Of a stretch of 39,488 nt of DNA, positions 7,479 through 15,408 are shown piece after piece. A model generated the notes under the pieces. It searched no databases, was not told where the DNA came from, and saw only the letters and a program-made list of their open reading frames with translations. Numbering within the stretch: the first letter of the stretch is position 1; each line of letters opens with the position of its first letter. The position numbers were made by a program, and so were the translations under genes. The stretch spans positions 1 to 39,488 of the forward strand of contig MHBL01000060.1 of assembly GCA_001803235.1 (NCBI GenBank), read 5' to 3'. The DNA is from Lentisphaerae bacterium RIFOXYA12_64_32. GTDB lineage: Bacteria; Verrucomicrobiota; Lentisphaeria; Oligosphaerales; YB12-FULL-65-16.

Positions 7479-9125
7479 TCAGGGCCGGGTCACAGCGGCG
7501 GTGACATTCCCGCCCGTACCGCCCTTGACGACCAGCCGGCAGATCTCCGTTGCCCGGGCCGGCGCGCGGACGAACCACTCGAGGAGCCGGCTGTCGTTCA
7601 ACGGCCCAAGGTGGCCCAGGGTGCGATGTCCGCCGGCGGACAGAAGCTCGACGTCTTTGGCCGGGAGAAACTCGACGCGGACCGGTTCGAGCCTCCGCAG
7701 ACTGCGGCCCTTGTTCGAAATGTGGGTCGGGAACTGACCGCGGTTGGCAACTCGTGCCCGAATGCGGACCACCTGCCGCTCGATGGCATCGACCTTGACG
7801 TCCTCCAGCGTGACGCGGGGGCGGTACGACGCGTGTTCGAGGGTGAAGGCGTACGTGTCGGAGCTGATCTTTTCCAGGTCGCGCAGCGTCGGTCCGGCCA
7901 GGTGCCGCGTCAGCAGTCCGCCGATCTCGACCCGGCCCAACTGCGGATGGCTGAACGGCGTCCAGGGCGAGAAGAGCGGGTCCCTGACCTTCTGCTTGTC
8001 CCACCACCACAGGACTTTGCGCATGATCTTCTCGTAGCCCTTCTCGTTCTCGACACCGAAGATCTCCTCGGTCTTGAACCCGGCGCTGTTCAGGATCGTG
8101 CCCAGCTCGAACTCAAAGACGAACAACCCGAGGTGGTGATACCCGAAGTTGTGGAAGTGCCCGCGCAGGTTGATGTCGCGCTCGCCTTTGCGGTGGTACT
8201 TGACGACCGGGATGAGCGGGAACCCGGTCTGCTTGGCGCCGAACCGCGCGATCTCGTCCATGGTGTGCACATCCGCGGCATCGAGATCCGAGTCCGCGCC
8301 GGTCGACGGCGGGCGCAGCATGCCGTTCGGACCGTTGTGGTAACCGAGGATGCCGAACAGGTTCGGGTGCGCGTGGATGAACTCGGCCAAGGCGCGCACT
8401 TCGATCTCACTGAACGGGAAATCGCCCGCGCCCCACTGCTCCGGCTCCGGCCGCCAGTCATAGGACCAGTTCCGGTTCCAGTCGAACTGGCGCCCCTCGA
8501 CGGCGATGGCGTCGGTGCCGTCCCACTCGTGGATCAGGCCCTCGGGGAACGTGCGGTAGAACGGCGGCTTTGAATCCTTGGTGCGGCGCACCAGCAAGCG
8601 TGGTTCCTTGGGATCGAGCGCGAAGCCGCCGTCCGGGTGCTTCTGGCGCATGCTCAGGATCAGGCCGTCGCCATCGAGGTCCTGCTGGTAGAGCGTGTTC
8701 GGTTTGCGCGTCGCACGGTCGATCCGGCTGCGGACAGAGCCGGACGTGCCGACCACGAACTCCGCCCCGTCCGGGTTGATACGCGGCACGATGTGGAATG
8801 CCATTTCGCGCAGGACCTTGGGGTTGCGTGCGTGGTCCGCAACCAACTGCCGCGCCGTGTGCAGCGCCGCGTGCGTGCCGGATAGTTCCGCAGCATGAAT
8901 GTTGCCGTGGATGAGGTACGCCGGCTTGTCCGCCGCCGGACCGGTCGCCGGGTCGGTGATGGTCAGCAGATGCAGTTCGCGGCCGTCGCGCGACTTGCCC
9001 AGGCTCGAGAGCGTGACCAGGTTCGGCCGTGCCGCGGCCAATGCGGTGACGAACTCGGTGACCTCCGCATACGAGAAGAAGTGTGCGAAGGCCAGCGGCG
9101 GCAGCGGTGTTCGAGGCGATGGCAT
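7479..9125 (-). CDS. M14-family zinc carboxypeptidase
   Basis: This 548-residue protein has the M14 signature. His77 and Glu80 (HGNIHAAE) and His263 (GYHNGP) can supply the zinc ligands. NPDG (117-120) and DWNRNW (215-220) correspond to substrate-binding segments, and a Glu at 338 or 340 (FVFEFELG) is the likely catalytic residue. The C-terminal ~140 residues form a separate beta-rich domain. The start has AGGAGGG seven bases upstream. No signal peptide is obvious, although the N-terminus is Pro-rich. The family trims C-terminal residues from peptides or cell-wall peptides; the substrate here is unknown. It is the last gene of the minus-strand series and is separated from the upstream gene by a repeat element, so it probably has its own promoter. 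Confidence 0.87.
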   Translation of the reverse strand: MPSPRTPLPPLAFAHFFSYAEVTEFVTALAAARPNLVTLSSLGKSRDGRELHLLTITDPATGPAADKPAYLIHGNIHAAELSGTHAALHTARQLVADHARNPKVLREMAFHIVPRINPDGAEFVVGTSGSVRSRIDRATRKPNTLYQQDLDGDGLILSMRQKHPDGGFALDPKEPRLLVRRTKDSKPPFYRTFPEGLIHEWDGTDAIAVEGRQFDWNRNWSYDWRPEPEQWGAGDFPFSEIEVRALAEFIHAHPNLFGILGYHNGPNGMLRPPSTGADSDLDAADVHTMDEIARFGAKQTGFPLIPVVKYHRKGERDINLRGHFHNFGYHHLGLFVFEFELGTILNSAGFKTEEIFGVENEKGYEKIMRKVLWWWDKQKVRDPLFSPWTPFSHPQLGRVEIGGLLTRHLAGPTLRDLEKISSDTYAFTLEHASYRPRVTLEDVKVDAIERQVVRIRARVANRGQFPTHISNKGRSLRRLEPVRVEFLPAKDVELLSAGGHRTLGHLGPLNDSRLLEWFVRAPARATEICRLVVKGGTGGNVTAAVTRP

Positions 9126-9164
9126 GGTGGAACCCTCCTGTGGTGTAGTCCAAGAGACAATTTA

Positions 9165-9183
9165 GCCGGCCGGTGTGGCCGGC
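9165..9183 (-). terminator. GC hairpin followed by an AT-rich stretch
   Basis: GCCGGCC and GGCCGGC form a 7-bp stem (9165-9171 and 9177-9183). Read on the minus strand, it is followed by TAAATTGTC. It sits after the UlaG-like gene and before the carboxypeptidase, and could end transcription of the upstream unit. The T-run is poor. Confidence 0.3.
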
Positions 9184-9207
9184 GCAATCGCGGTCGTAGC
9201 GGGCGCA

Positions 9208-9359
9208 GGGCTGTTTCAAGATCCGGCGCCGCGTCTCGGAAGGCCACGCCTCCGTGCACACCAAGTAGGGGCGGCCTGTCCTCAGGCCACCCACCCCCGG
9301 CGTGGGGACACGCCGGGGGTACTCACCGCACGCGACGGTCACGGATCTTGAAACAGCCC
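9208..9359. repeat. 152-bp element with perfect 18-bp terminal inverted repeats and two internal hairpins
   Basis: GGGCTGTTTCAAGATCCG (9208-9225) is repeated as its exact reverse complement at 9342-9359. Inside are a hairpin GGCCTG/CAGGCC (9273-9288) and a 12-bp perfect hairpin ACCCCCGGCGTG/CACGCCGGGGGT (9293-9320) with a four-base loop. The element has no ORF. The layout resembles a miniature inverted-repeat element (MITE-like). It occupies the gap between the UlaG-like gene and the carboxypeptidase gene. Confidence 0.7.
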
Positions 9360-9408
9360 CGAGCACCTTGCCTCGGTCCCGGAGGTCCCGAGCCACTGCC
9401 CGTCCCAC

Positions 9409-10251
9409 TCAAGCCCGCTTTGCTCTCGCTCGCACCGCGCTCAGTTCGGCGCGCTGGCCGTGCTCGCAGACGCGGGTGGCCAGCTTCGGGTACTTGACGC
9501 GCATGTAGTCGGTGAACAGGGCGGGGTTCTCGCTGTTCATGGCGAACATGTCGTAGTGCGTCGGCACGGTCAGGCGCGGCGCCAGCGCGCCGGCCAGGTC
9601 GGCGGCTTCCTGGTAGGTCATGTTGCCGATGCAACCGGCGGCCAGGCGTTTCGCGTCGCGGCCGTTGATCGGGAGGAAAGCCAGGTCGAAGGACCATTGC
9701 TTCAGCTTCGTCTGCAACCCCTCGTAGACGCAGCTGTCGCCCGAGTGATACACGGTGCAGCCGTTGCCTTCGACGACATAGCCCAGATACGGATACGCGC
9801 CGGTCCTCGGATCGCGGTCGAGAAACTCGTGCGCCGCGGCGATACCGGTGATGCACACGTCTGCGGACTCCGCACGCGTGCCGTCGTCGAGGCCGATGAA
9901 GCGCGCCTTCGGAATCTTCAGGTCCTTCGCCAGGCCGGCGAGGAGCAGCTTGGGGACGACGAAGCGCGCCCGCGGCGACGCGGCGGCTAGCACCGGCCAG
10001 ACGGCGCGGTCGATGTGATCCGCGTGATCGTGACTGCCGAGGACCAAATCGGCGTTCGTGATCTCTTCGGACTTGAGCAGCGGTGGCACCTGGCGCCGGT
10101 CAAGCGCCGTGAGGAACGGGTCAATGTAGAGTACGGTCTTGCCCAGCTTCAGAATGAAACTGTGCTGGCCGAGCCACCAGAACGCGAGTGCGCCGCGCGG
10201 CACGCGGCAGGCGTTGACGTCGTCGAGTAGAGGCTGGTTGCGAAGGGGCAT
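9409..10251 (-). CDS. UlaG-like metallo-beta-lactamase-fold hydrolase
   Basis: This 280-residue protein starts at 10251, where AGGAAA precedes the ATG; an in-frame start 45 bases upstream would translate repeat-like intergenic sequence. The metallo-beta-lactamase motif HDHADH (74-79) is intact. Further metal-binding regions are YHSGDS and PTHYD. The overall pattern (WLGQHSFIL near the N-terminus, IDPF, GSHDHADH) matches the L-ascorbate-6-phosphate lactonase UlaG group. Neighbouring sugar dehydrogenases would fit a lactonase acting on a sugar lactone, but the substrate is inferred only from context. The protein should be cytoplasmic and dependent on Mn or Zn. Confidence 0.82.
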   Translation of the reverse strand: MPLRNQPLLDDVNACRVPRGALAFWWLGQHSFILKLGKTVLYIDPFLTALDRRQVPPLLKSEEITNADLVLGSHDHADHIDRAVWPVLAAASPRARFVVPKLLLAGLAKDLKIPKARFIGLDDGTRAESADVCITGIAAAHEFLDRDPRTGAYPYLGYVVEGNGCTVYHSGDSCVYEGLQTKLKQWSFDLAFLPINGRDAKRLAAGCIGNMTYQEAADLAGALAPRLTVPTHYDMFAMNSENPALFTDYMRVKYPKLATRVCEHGQRAELSAVRARAKRA

Positions 10252-10324
10252 GTACGGGTTTCCTGGGAACGGACGAAACGGACCAAACAGACCCAACGGA
10301 CACGCCGGATGCGTCCGACGGACG

Positions 10325-11296
10325 TCACCACTCCATGACGATCTTGATCACGTCGCGCGAGGTGCGCATCAGGTCGATGGCTTCGGCGGCGGCGGCGGCG
10401 GGGAACCGCTGCGTGATCAGGCGGTCCAGCGGCAGGGCGCGGCTGGCAGCCAGCGCCACGGCTTCGGCCCACGCACCGGCGCTGGCGTTGCTGCCGACCA
10501 GCTCAAGTTCGCGGTGCAGCAGCCGGTTCCAGGAGAAATCGGCGCGCGCCGCGCCATAGTCGCCAATGACCAGAATCTTGCCGCCGCGGCCGGTCAGGTC
10601 CAGGCATGCGTTCATGGCTGCGGTTGAACCGCTCGCCTCAATGACGTTCGGGAAGTCCTTGCCGAGCGCGCCCGTGACACCGGCGACCAGGTCGGCGGCG
10701 CCAGCGTCGTGGTAGTTGAACGTGCCACAGGCGCCGAACTCGCGGGCCAGCGCCAGGCGGTTCGCGCGCCCGCCCACGGCGACCACGTCGCCCACGCCCG
10801 ACTTGCACAGCAGCATGACCATGAGCAGGCCAATGGGACCGTCGCCGAGAACCAGCGCCGCGCCGCGTTTCTGGATCCCGAGCCTGCGGAGGCCGCGAAT
10901 GCTCACCGCCAATGGCTCGATCAGCGCAGCGGTGGCGAACGGCAGGTTGGCCGTCAACGGGTAGACGTTGCGCGCCTCGGTGACCAGGTACTCGCCGTAC
11001 CCACCCGGGTGCTCGAACCCGACCTCGCCGCCGTCGGAAAGCACGTTTTCCGCAACACACGGACGCCCAATCAGGTTCCGGTCCACGTTCGTGCCGACAG
11101 CGTCGACCGTGCCCGACCACTCGTGGCCGGGAATCGCGGGAAAGCCCGTGCGGTCCCAGCCGGTGATCATCTCCATGTCCGTGGCGCAGATGCCGCAGGC
11201 CGCCGTCTTGATGCGCACCTGGCCCGGACCAGGCTCGGGCTTGGGCCAGTCCTGCCATTCGACCCGGTTCGGTGCCGTGTTGACAATGGCTTTCAT
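10325..11296 (-). CDS. zinc-binding alcohol/polyol dehydrogenase (MDR family) lacking the structural-zinc lobe
   Basis: This 323-residue protein starts at 11296 (MKAIV), with an AAAGGA site upstream; earlier in-frame starts lie in the palindromic element. Catalytic-zinc residues Cys37 (CGICATD) and His58-Glu59 (GHEW) are present, as is an NAD(P)-binding glycine motif LGDGPIG. The segment that normally carries four cysteines for the structural zinc (about 83-97) has none. This occurs in some sorbitol/threonine-dehydrogenase-like subfamilies. It should oxidise a sugar or polyol with NAD(P). It is followed after about 70 bases by the UlaG-like gene. The dehydrogenase then lactonase order suggests a short oxidative sugar pathway, which is inference. 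Confidence 0.85.
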   Translation of the reverse strand: MKAIVNTAPNRVEWQDWPKPEPGPGQVRIKTAACGICATDMEMITGWDRTGFPAIPGHEWSGTVDAVGTNVDRNLIGRPCVAENVLSDGGEVGFEHPGGYGEYLVTEARNVYPLTANLPFATAALIEPLAVSIRGLRRLGIQKRGAALVLGDGPIGLLMVMLLCKSGVGDVVAVGGRANRLALAREFGACGTFNYHDAGAADLVAGVTGALGKDFPNVIEASGSTAAMNACLDLTGRGGKILVIGDYGAARADFSWNRLLHRELELVGSNASAGAWAEAVALAASRALPLDRLITQRFPAAAAAEAIDLMRTSRDVIKIVMEW

Positions 11297-11321
11297 GGTG
11301 GTCCTTTCTCCAATCCAACGC

Positions 11322-11491
11322 TCGGGGACGCTGTCCCCGAACCCCTGCCGGGGCGTCATTGACTCCCCGGACCCCTCGGTGTTGCCACGGGAAACGCACG
11401 GGTGGCCGCTGGGGGCGGCCACCCGTGCGTTTCCCGTGGCGGTCGCGTCCGCCGTCGCGTATCGGCCCCCGGGCCGATACGCGACGGCGGA
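11322..11491 (-). repeat. two-hairpin palindromic element, copy A
   Basis: Read on the minus strand, the element starts with a 21-bp-arm hairpin (11491-11471 and 11468-11448, two-base loop). After 7 bases comes a perfect 26-bp-arm hairpin (11440-11415 and 11409-11384, five-base loop), then a ~60-base tail ending in TCGGGGAC-AGC-GTCCCCGA (11340-11322). The tail matches that of copy C (in hsdR) at about 51 of 60 positions. The hairpin arms are unrelated between the copies. It lies just upstream of the dehydrogenase start, within the 334-bp gap 11297-11630. The rest of that gap shows nothing recognisable. Confidence 0.75.
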
Positions 11492-11630
11492 GTAAGACCC
11501 CTTCTGCCCGAGCGCTTGCCATGCCCCGGACACGGCAGGCGCCTTCCGAAACCAGCGGCCCGCCTCAACCTTCCCCTGCTTCCCTCAGCTTTCAGCTTTC
11601 ATCCCTCAGCCCTCCCCACATACTCTCCCC

Positions 11631-12662
11631 TCACGGCAGGATCATAACCTTGTTGCGCTGCTCCTGGCCCATGACCTCGACGGCTTTGTCGATGTCCTTG
11701 AGCGCGAACCGGTGCGAAATGATCTTCTCCGGGTTCACCAGGCCGCTCTCGATGAGCCGGATCGCCTTCTGCATGGCCAGCGGCGTGGTGCCGAAACTGG
11801 CGTCCATGCGCGCCTCGAGGAAGTGCGTCAGACCACCGTCCATCTCGAACTTCTCGTGCGTCGTGATGCCGAACACGTTCCAGCGCGTGCCGCGCCGCAG
11901 CAGCTCGACCATCAGCTTCACCGCGCCGATCGGGCCGGCTGCCTCGACAACCAGGTCCGGGCCGTGCGGCAGGATCTCGTAGACACGCTGTTTGGCGTTT
12001 TCCTTCTTTGGGTCGATGACATGCGTCGCACCCAAGGTCAGCGCGTTCTGGCGCGCATACTCGCTGGGGTCGATCGCGATCAGGCGCCCGGCGCCCGCGG
12101 CCCGGGCAACCATCATGCACAGCAAGCCGATGCCGCCCACACCGATGACCACAACGTCGTCGCCCACCTTCATCTCGCTGTAGTGGATGACGCCCTTCCA
12201 CGCGCCGGAAAGCGGCTCAGTGAGCGCGCCCGCGTCAAACGAGACTTTGGCCGGCTTGTGGAACAGACAGATGGCCAGGGTCTTCATGTACTCCGCAAAG
12301 GCGCCCGGCCGCGTGTCAGGCGGGCCGTCGCCGCCGGTGGTGAACGACTGCTCGCAGTAGTGTGTGTTGCCCATGCGGCAGTTCGCGCACACACCGCAGT
12401 ATCCGGACGGCTGGACAATCACCTCGTCGCCTTCCTTGAACTGCGTCACGCCCGCACCGACCGCCGCCACGACGCCCGACGGCTCGTGCCCCGGAATCAA
12501 GGGGAACGTCACGTTCCGACGAATGCCCTTGATCGCCTTGTAGTCCGTGGCGCAGACACCGCAGCTCTTGATGCGGACCACGACCTCGCCCAGGCCCGGC
12601 TCCGGCCGGGGAATGTCCTCGAGAACCAAACGGTTGAAGTCCTTCAGAACGGCTGCTAGCAT
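11631..12662 (-). CDS. zinc-dependent alcohol/polyol dehydrogenase (MDR family) with both zinc sites
   Basis: This 343-residue protein starts at 12662 (MLAAVLKDF) with AGAAGGG upstream. Catalytic-zinc residues are Cys37 (CGVCATD) and His59-Glu60. The structural-zinc cysteines are Cys89, Cys92, Cys95 and Cys103. The cofactor site is VIGVGGIG. The sequence is close in layout to sorbitol, threonine and galactitol dehydrogenases, which oxidise secondary alcohols of sugars with NAD(P). It differs from the neighbouring dehydrogenase by keeping the structural-zinc lobe, so the two are probably not recent duplicates. A promoter with a palindromic operator lies about 260 bases upstream on the same strand. 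Confidence 0.88.
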   Translation of the reverse strand: MLAAVLKDFNRLVLEDIPRPEPGLGEVVVRIKSCGVCATDYKAIKGIRRNVTFPLIPGHEPSGVVAAVGAGVTQFKEGDEVIVQPSGYCGVCANCRMGNTHYCEQSFTTGGDGPPDTRPGAFAEYMKTLAICLFHKPAKVSFDAGALTEPLSGAWKGVIHYSEMKVGDDVVVIGVGGIGLLCMMVARAAGAGRLIAIDPSEYARQNALTLGATHVIDPKKENAKQRVYEILPHGPDLVVEAAGPIGAVKLMVELLRRGTRWNVFGITTHEKFEMDGGLTHFLEARMDASFGTTPLAMQKAIRLIESGLVNPEKIISHRFALKDIDKAVEVMGQEQRNKVMILP

Positions 12663-12792
12663 GGTGAGACCCTTCTGTTCCGGTTTGCCCTGACGGCGCG
12701 ATCCTGGCGCCCTCTGACCGTCCAACCGCGCGGCGGCGTGCATCACGATAGCGTCGCAACACCACGGGGTCCAATCGGCTCGGGGGATGAGC

Positions 12793-12848
12793 GTAATGCG
12801 TCAGTCGCGGGTGGAGATAAGGTCGACGGTTGACCGGGGCTGGCGCCT
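12793..12848 (+). repeat. 56-nt dispersed repeat, copy 2
   Basis: This segment aligns without gaps to the reverse complement of 3270-3325. Shared blocks include GTAATGCGTCAGT, GCGGGTGGAGATAAGGTCGA, TTGACC and GGGCTG. It lies in the predicted untranslated leader of the 12662 dehydrogenase transcript. A shorter related string, ATGCGTCGGTCGCGG, is found near 34445. Confidence 0.65.
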
Positions 12849-12918
12849 GCCAACGGTCCTTGACGGTCGTACTCCGCTTCGGTTCGGCCCACCCAGGGAC
12901 CGCGCTTTTCCGCCTTTT

Positions 12919-12936
12919 AAGTCAATCGATTGACTT
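12919..12936. promoter_or_regulatory. 18-bp perfect palindromic operator
   Basis: AAGTCAATCGATTGACTT is its own reverse complement. The centre is CG, as in LacI-family operators, though other regulators also use such sites. It overlaps the -10 hexamer and probable start point of the minus-strand promoter at 12933-12961, so a bound protein would block transcription toward the dehydrogenase genes. Confidence 0.6.
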
Positions 12937-12961
12937 TAGCCCCAATCCGGCCCCTTGTCAA
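12933..12961 (-). promoter_or_regulatory. sigma70-type promoter for the dehydrogenase genes
   Basis: On the minus strand a consensus -35 TTGACA (12961-12956) is followed after 17 bases by TAAAGT (12938-12933). Transcription would start near 12926 and run toward the gene starting at 12662. This leaves a leader of about 260 bases that contains the 56-nt repeat. No known riboswitch was recognised in the leader. Confidence 0.55.
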
Positions 12962-13086
12962 GTGCGGCGGCACTGGCGTCAGCAGGCATTCCGACTCGAC
13001 GCGCTGGGGCGATCGCGCACCGGGAACGCGGGGCTGCCGGCACCGTTCCCCGTGACGCGATCGGGATCTCGGCAAGCGTACGGGCG

Positions 13087-13932
13087 TTACAGCCGCACGA
13101 AGCCCTTCAGGGCACGCGCGCTGCCGGCCACATCGAGGACGCGGCGGATCATCAAGCTCTCCTGCCGGTCGATGGACGGCTTGCCGCTGTCGAACAGGTT
13201 CAGCATGGCCGCGGCGGTATTGATGAAGATCTTCGCGCCGTCGACCGTAATCAGTTTGGTCTCCTTCTCCGTGGTGACCGCGGCGGCGAACGGGGTGGAC
13301 GTCTTGACGTAAACGTTGACGACCGCGGTGCGGCCGCCGGAGAAGTCGAGCAGAAGCTGGGAAAGCGGCTCGCCGCCGCGGCGCATGAGGCGCTGCGCCC
13401 CCGCACCCATGCAACTGATGGCCAGTTCGAGCGGGTGAATGGCGTACTCGCCGAACGAGCCGCCCGGCCCCCAGGTGACCATGTGTCGGATCGCCGCCGG
13501 CCCGCCCAGGCTGCGCACCTCGTCCTGGACGTTGGTGTAACGCAGTGCCGAGGTGGTCTCCACGGCGACGCCGTACTTGTCGGCCAACCGGAAGATGGCA
13601 CGCGCCGTCTTCACGTCCGGCGCAAACGTCTTGTCCACATACGTGGTCTTGCGGAACGGCAGCACCCACTTGCACAGCTCCAAGTGCAATTCCGGGTTGG
13701 ACGGAGCGAGCACCACGTAGTGGTCGACGTTCGCGTTCATCTGTTTGTGATCGGAGAAGTACGGCACGCCCTTGGCCTCGGCCCAGGCGCGGCCACCCGC
13801 CTCGTCCATGGCCGTGCACGCGGTCACCGTGTAGCCGCGGTCCTTGAGCTGGTCCCGCAGGATGGCCAGGTACGTGTTGGCGTGGTAGTTGTCCAGCTTG
13901 TTGTCGACGAAACCGATGCGCTTTCCTGACAT
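13087..13932 (-). CDS. Gfo/Idh/MocA-family oxidoreductase, short form
   Basis: This 281-residue protein belongs to the NAD(P)-dependent sugar oxidoreductase family that includes glucose-fructose oxidoreductase and inositol dehydrogenase. It is about 50 residues shorter than typical members. The N-terminal Rossmann part contains a VDHYVVLAPSNPELH segment. The usual EKP lysine motif appears as YVDKTFAPD (about residues 94-102), with the lysine kept but Glu and Pro replaced. The C-terminal half is a beta-sheet domain with GGSFGEYAIHPLE. AAGGAG precedes the start. A second family member lies at 15540. It may be a divergent dehydrogenase or a non-catalytic relative. The direction and spacing fit co-expression with the URO-D-like gene. 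Confidence 0.78.
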   Translation of the reverse strand: MSGKRIGFVDNKLDNYHANTYLAILRDQLKDRGYTVTACTAMDEAGGRAWAEAKGVPYFSDHKQMNANVDHYVVLAPSNPELHLELCKWVLPFRKTTYVDKTFAPDVKTARAIFRLADKYGVAVETTSALRYTNVQDEVRSLGGPAAIRHMVTWGPGGSFGEYAIHPLELAISCMGAGAQRLMRRGGEPLSQLLLDFSGGRTAVVNVYVKTSTPFAAAVTTEKETKLITVDGAKIFINTAAAMLNLFDSGKPSIDRQESLMIRRVLDVAGSARALKGFVRL

Positions 13933-13949
13933 GGGTGGGGGGCTCCTTT

Positions 13950-14025
13950 GGTTCAGGGTTCAGGGTCCAGGTTCAGAGGTTCAGGGGTTGGGGGGGACCG
14001 GGTTTCAGTGTTCAGGTTTCAGGGG
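13950..14025. repeat. degenerate GGTTCAGG-type tandem repeat
   Basis: Short units of the form GGTTCAGG, GGTCCAGG and GTTTCAGG recur about ten times, interrupted by G-runs. This is simple-sequence DNA in the gap between the oxidoreductase start and the URO-D-like gene end. Further along the same gap is a 7-bp hairpin GCCCGCG/CGCGGGC (14096-14113). No gene is seen in 13933-14214. Confidence 0.6.
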
Positions 14026-14214
14026 GGACGGTCTAACCGAATGGCATCCTGTTCAAGGCCAGGAGACCAATTCCAGAGATGTGGATCTTTGGAGCGCCCG
14101 CGTCCTCGCGGGCCGGCTTGGGGCGTGCTTGGTGTTGAACTAGGCAATACGTCAGAACATCACTCATTTTCTCATGGCCACGTCGCCTGGGTTGGGCAGC
14201 ATTGCGGTCTGACC

Positions 14215-15300
14215 TCACGGCAGGCGCAGCGCGGGGAGTCCGAAGTATTCCCGATACGCTTCGACCACGGCGCCATAGTTTGCGAGCGGGACGCTGGCAG
14301 TGATGGCGTTGCTGGCGCACAGGATGTGGCCGCCGCGGCCGCGGCCGGCATCGAGGCACGCGCGCACATGCTGCCGGACCACATCCGGAGTGCCGAACGT
14401 CAGGGTGTTGCCGCAGTCCAGGTTACCGAGGAACGTGACGCGCTCACCGTACGCCGCCTTGAGTCGGCCCAGGTCCATGGTGGCGTGCTGGTCGATCTCG
14501 AGGTAGCCGTCGACCTCGCAACCGAACAGGAAGTCGTCGATGACGCTCCACAGGTTGCCGTCGCTGGCATTGACGGCGCGGGCGCCGGCGGCGTGGGCGC
14601 GGCGCGAGACCCGCCGCACTTCCGGGACGATGAACTGCCGGTACAACTCGGGCGAGATGAGCGGCCGATTCCCCGCAAAATCGCCACCGACCCCCATCAG
14701 GTCGATGCCCAGTTCGAGGTAGCGTTCGACCATGGCCAGGGAGCCGGCTGTGGCGAGCTGGAAATGCTCGGCGGCGACCGCCTCGTCGAGCAGCATGGTC
14801 TGCATCAGTGCGACATCGGTCCAGACGCCGTGAGCATACGCCGGGGCGAGGATCGGCAGATCGACGCCGCGCTTGGCCATTTCCTCTTTGAGTGCGACAT
14901 AGACGGCGAAGATCCCGTCGGCCGGGCGCTTGCCGGCAGACGCCGCGCGGGCCGTGTTGCGGCGCCGCACCGTTTCGACCGGGTCGTCGTCCTCCGGACC
15001 GTGCGCTGCCGGCGGCGACGGCTTGGCCGGGGTTGGCGCCGGCGGCATCGGGTTCGGCGTGACGTACATCATGTCGTGCCCCAGCAGGCACGCCAGGTCG
15101 AGCCGGTCCACGGCGTTCTGGCGGACGGCCTTGTCCCAGCCGGCCTCGCGCACGAGGTCGGCCCAGTTAGCCGGGTCGCCGGCGTAGCGATGCCCCAGCA
15201 ACCGGTCAGCGATCGGCGACAGCAGCACGTACTCGAACACCGGTGTCCGGTCCGGCTCCCGGTGAGAAAACGCCGCCTCTATCCGTTCGCGTGAAGTCAT
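14215..15300 (-). CDS. uroporphyrinogen-decarboxylase-like (URO-D/MtaA fold) protein
   Basis: This 361-residue protein has the URO-D barrel pattern, with the SREREIE-type N-terminus (MTSRERIEAAFSHREPDRTPV), PLISPELYRQFIVPE in the middle and FGNxDCG-like GNLDCGNTLTFGTP near the C-terminus. It belongs to the large non-haem branch found in carbohydrate-degrading bacteria, whose true substrates are mostly unknown. The His-x-Cys zinc motif of corrinoid methyltransferases is not present at the corresponding place (VNASDGN). A Pro-rich stretch (about 83-99) is an unusual insertion. GAGGAA precedes the start. Its place among sugar dehydrogenases argues against a role in haem synthesis. Confidence 0.82.
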   Translation of the reverse strand: MTSRERIEAAFSHREPDRTPVFEYVLLSPIADRLLGHRYAGDPANWADLVREAGWDKAVRQNAVDRLDLACLLGHDMMYVTPNPMPPAPTPAKPSPPAAHGPEDDDPVETVRRRNTARAASAGKRPADGIFAVYVALKEEMAKRGVDLPILAPAYAHGVWTDVALMQTMLLDEAVAAEHFQLATAGSLAMVERYLELGIDLMGVGGDFAGNRPLISPELYRQFIVPEVRRVSRRAHAAGARAVNASDGNLWSVIDDFLFGCEVDGYLEIDQHATMDLGRLKAAYGERVTFLGNLDCGNTLTFGTPDVVRQHVRACLDAGRGRGGHILCASNAITASVPLANYGAVVEAYREYFGLPALRLP

Positions 15301-15408
15301 GGTACATTCCTCGTTCTACTCCGCTCGTCGGCCCGCAACGTCGCCCCGGAAAGGTGAACCTAGCCCTTCCACGCATCCTTTGCCGCGAGCCTGGCTTCGG
15401 CCCCAATC

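Noticed and set aside
12662..12926. Riboswitch in the long leader of the dehydrogenase transcript
   Set aside because: No conserved core of a known riboswitch class could be recognised; the visible structure is the 56-nt dispersed repeat.
13950..14025. Possible CRISPR array
   Set aside because: Units are about eight bases, degenerate and without regular spacers, and no cas gene is present in the window.
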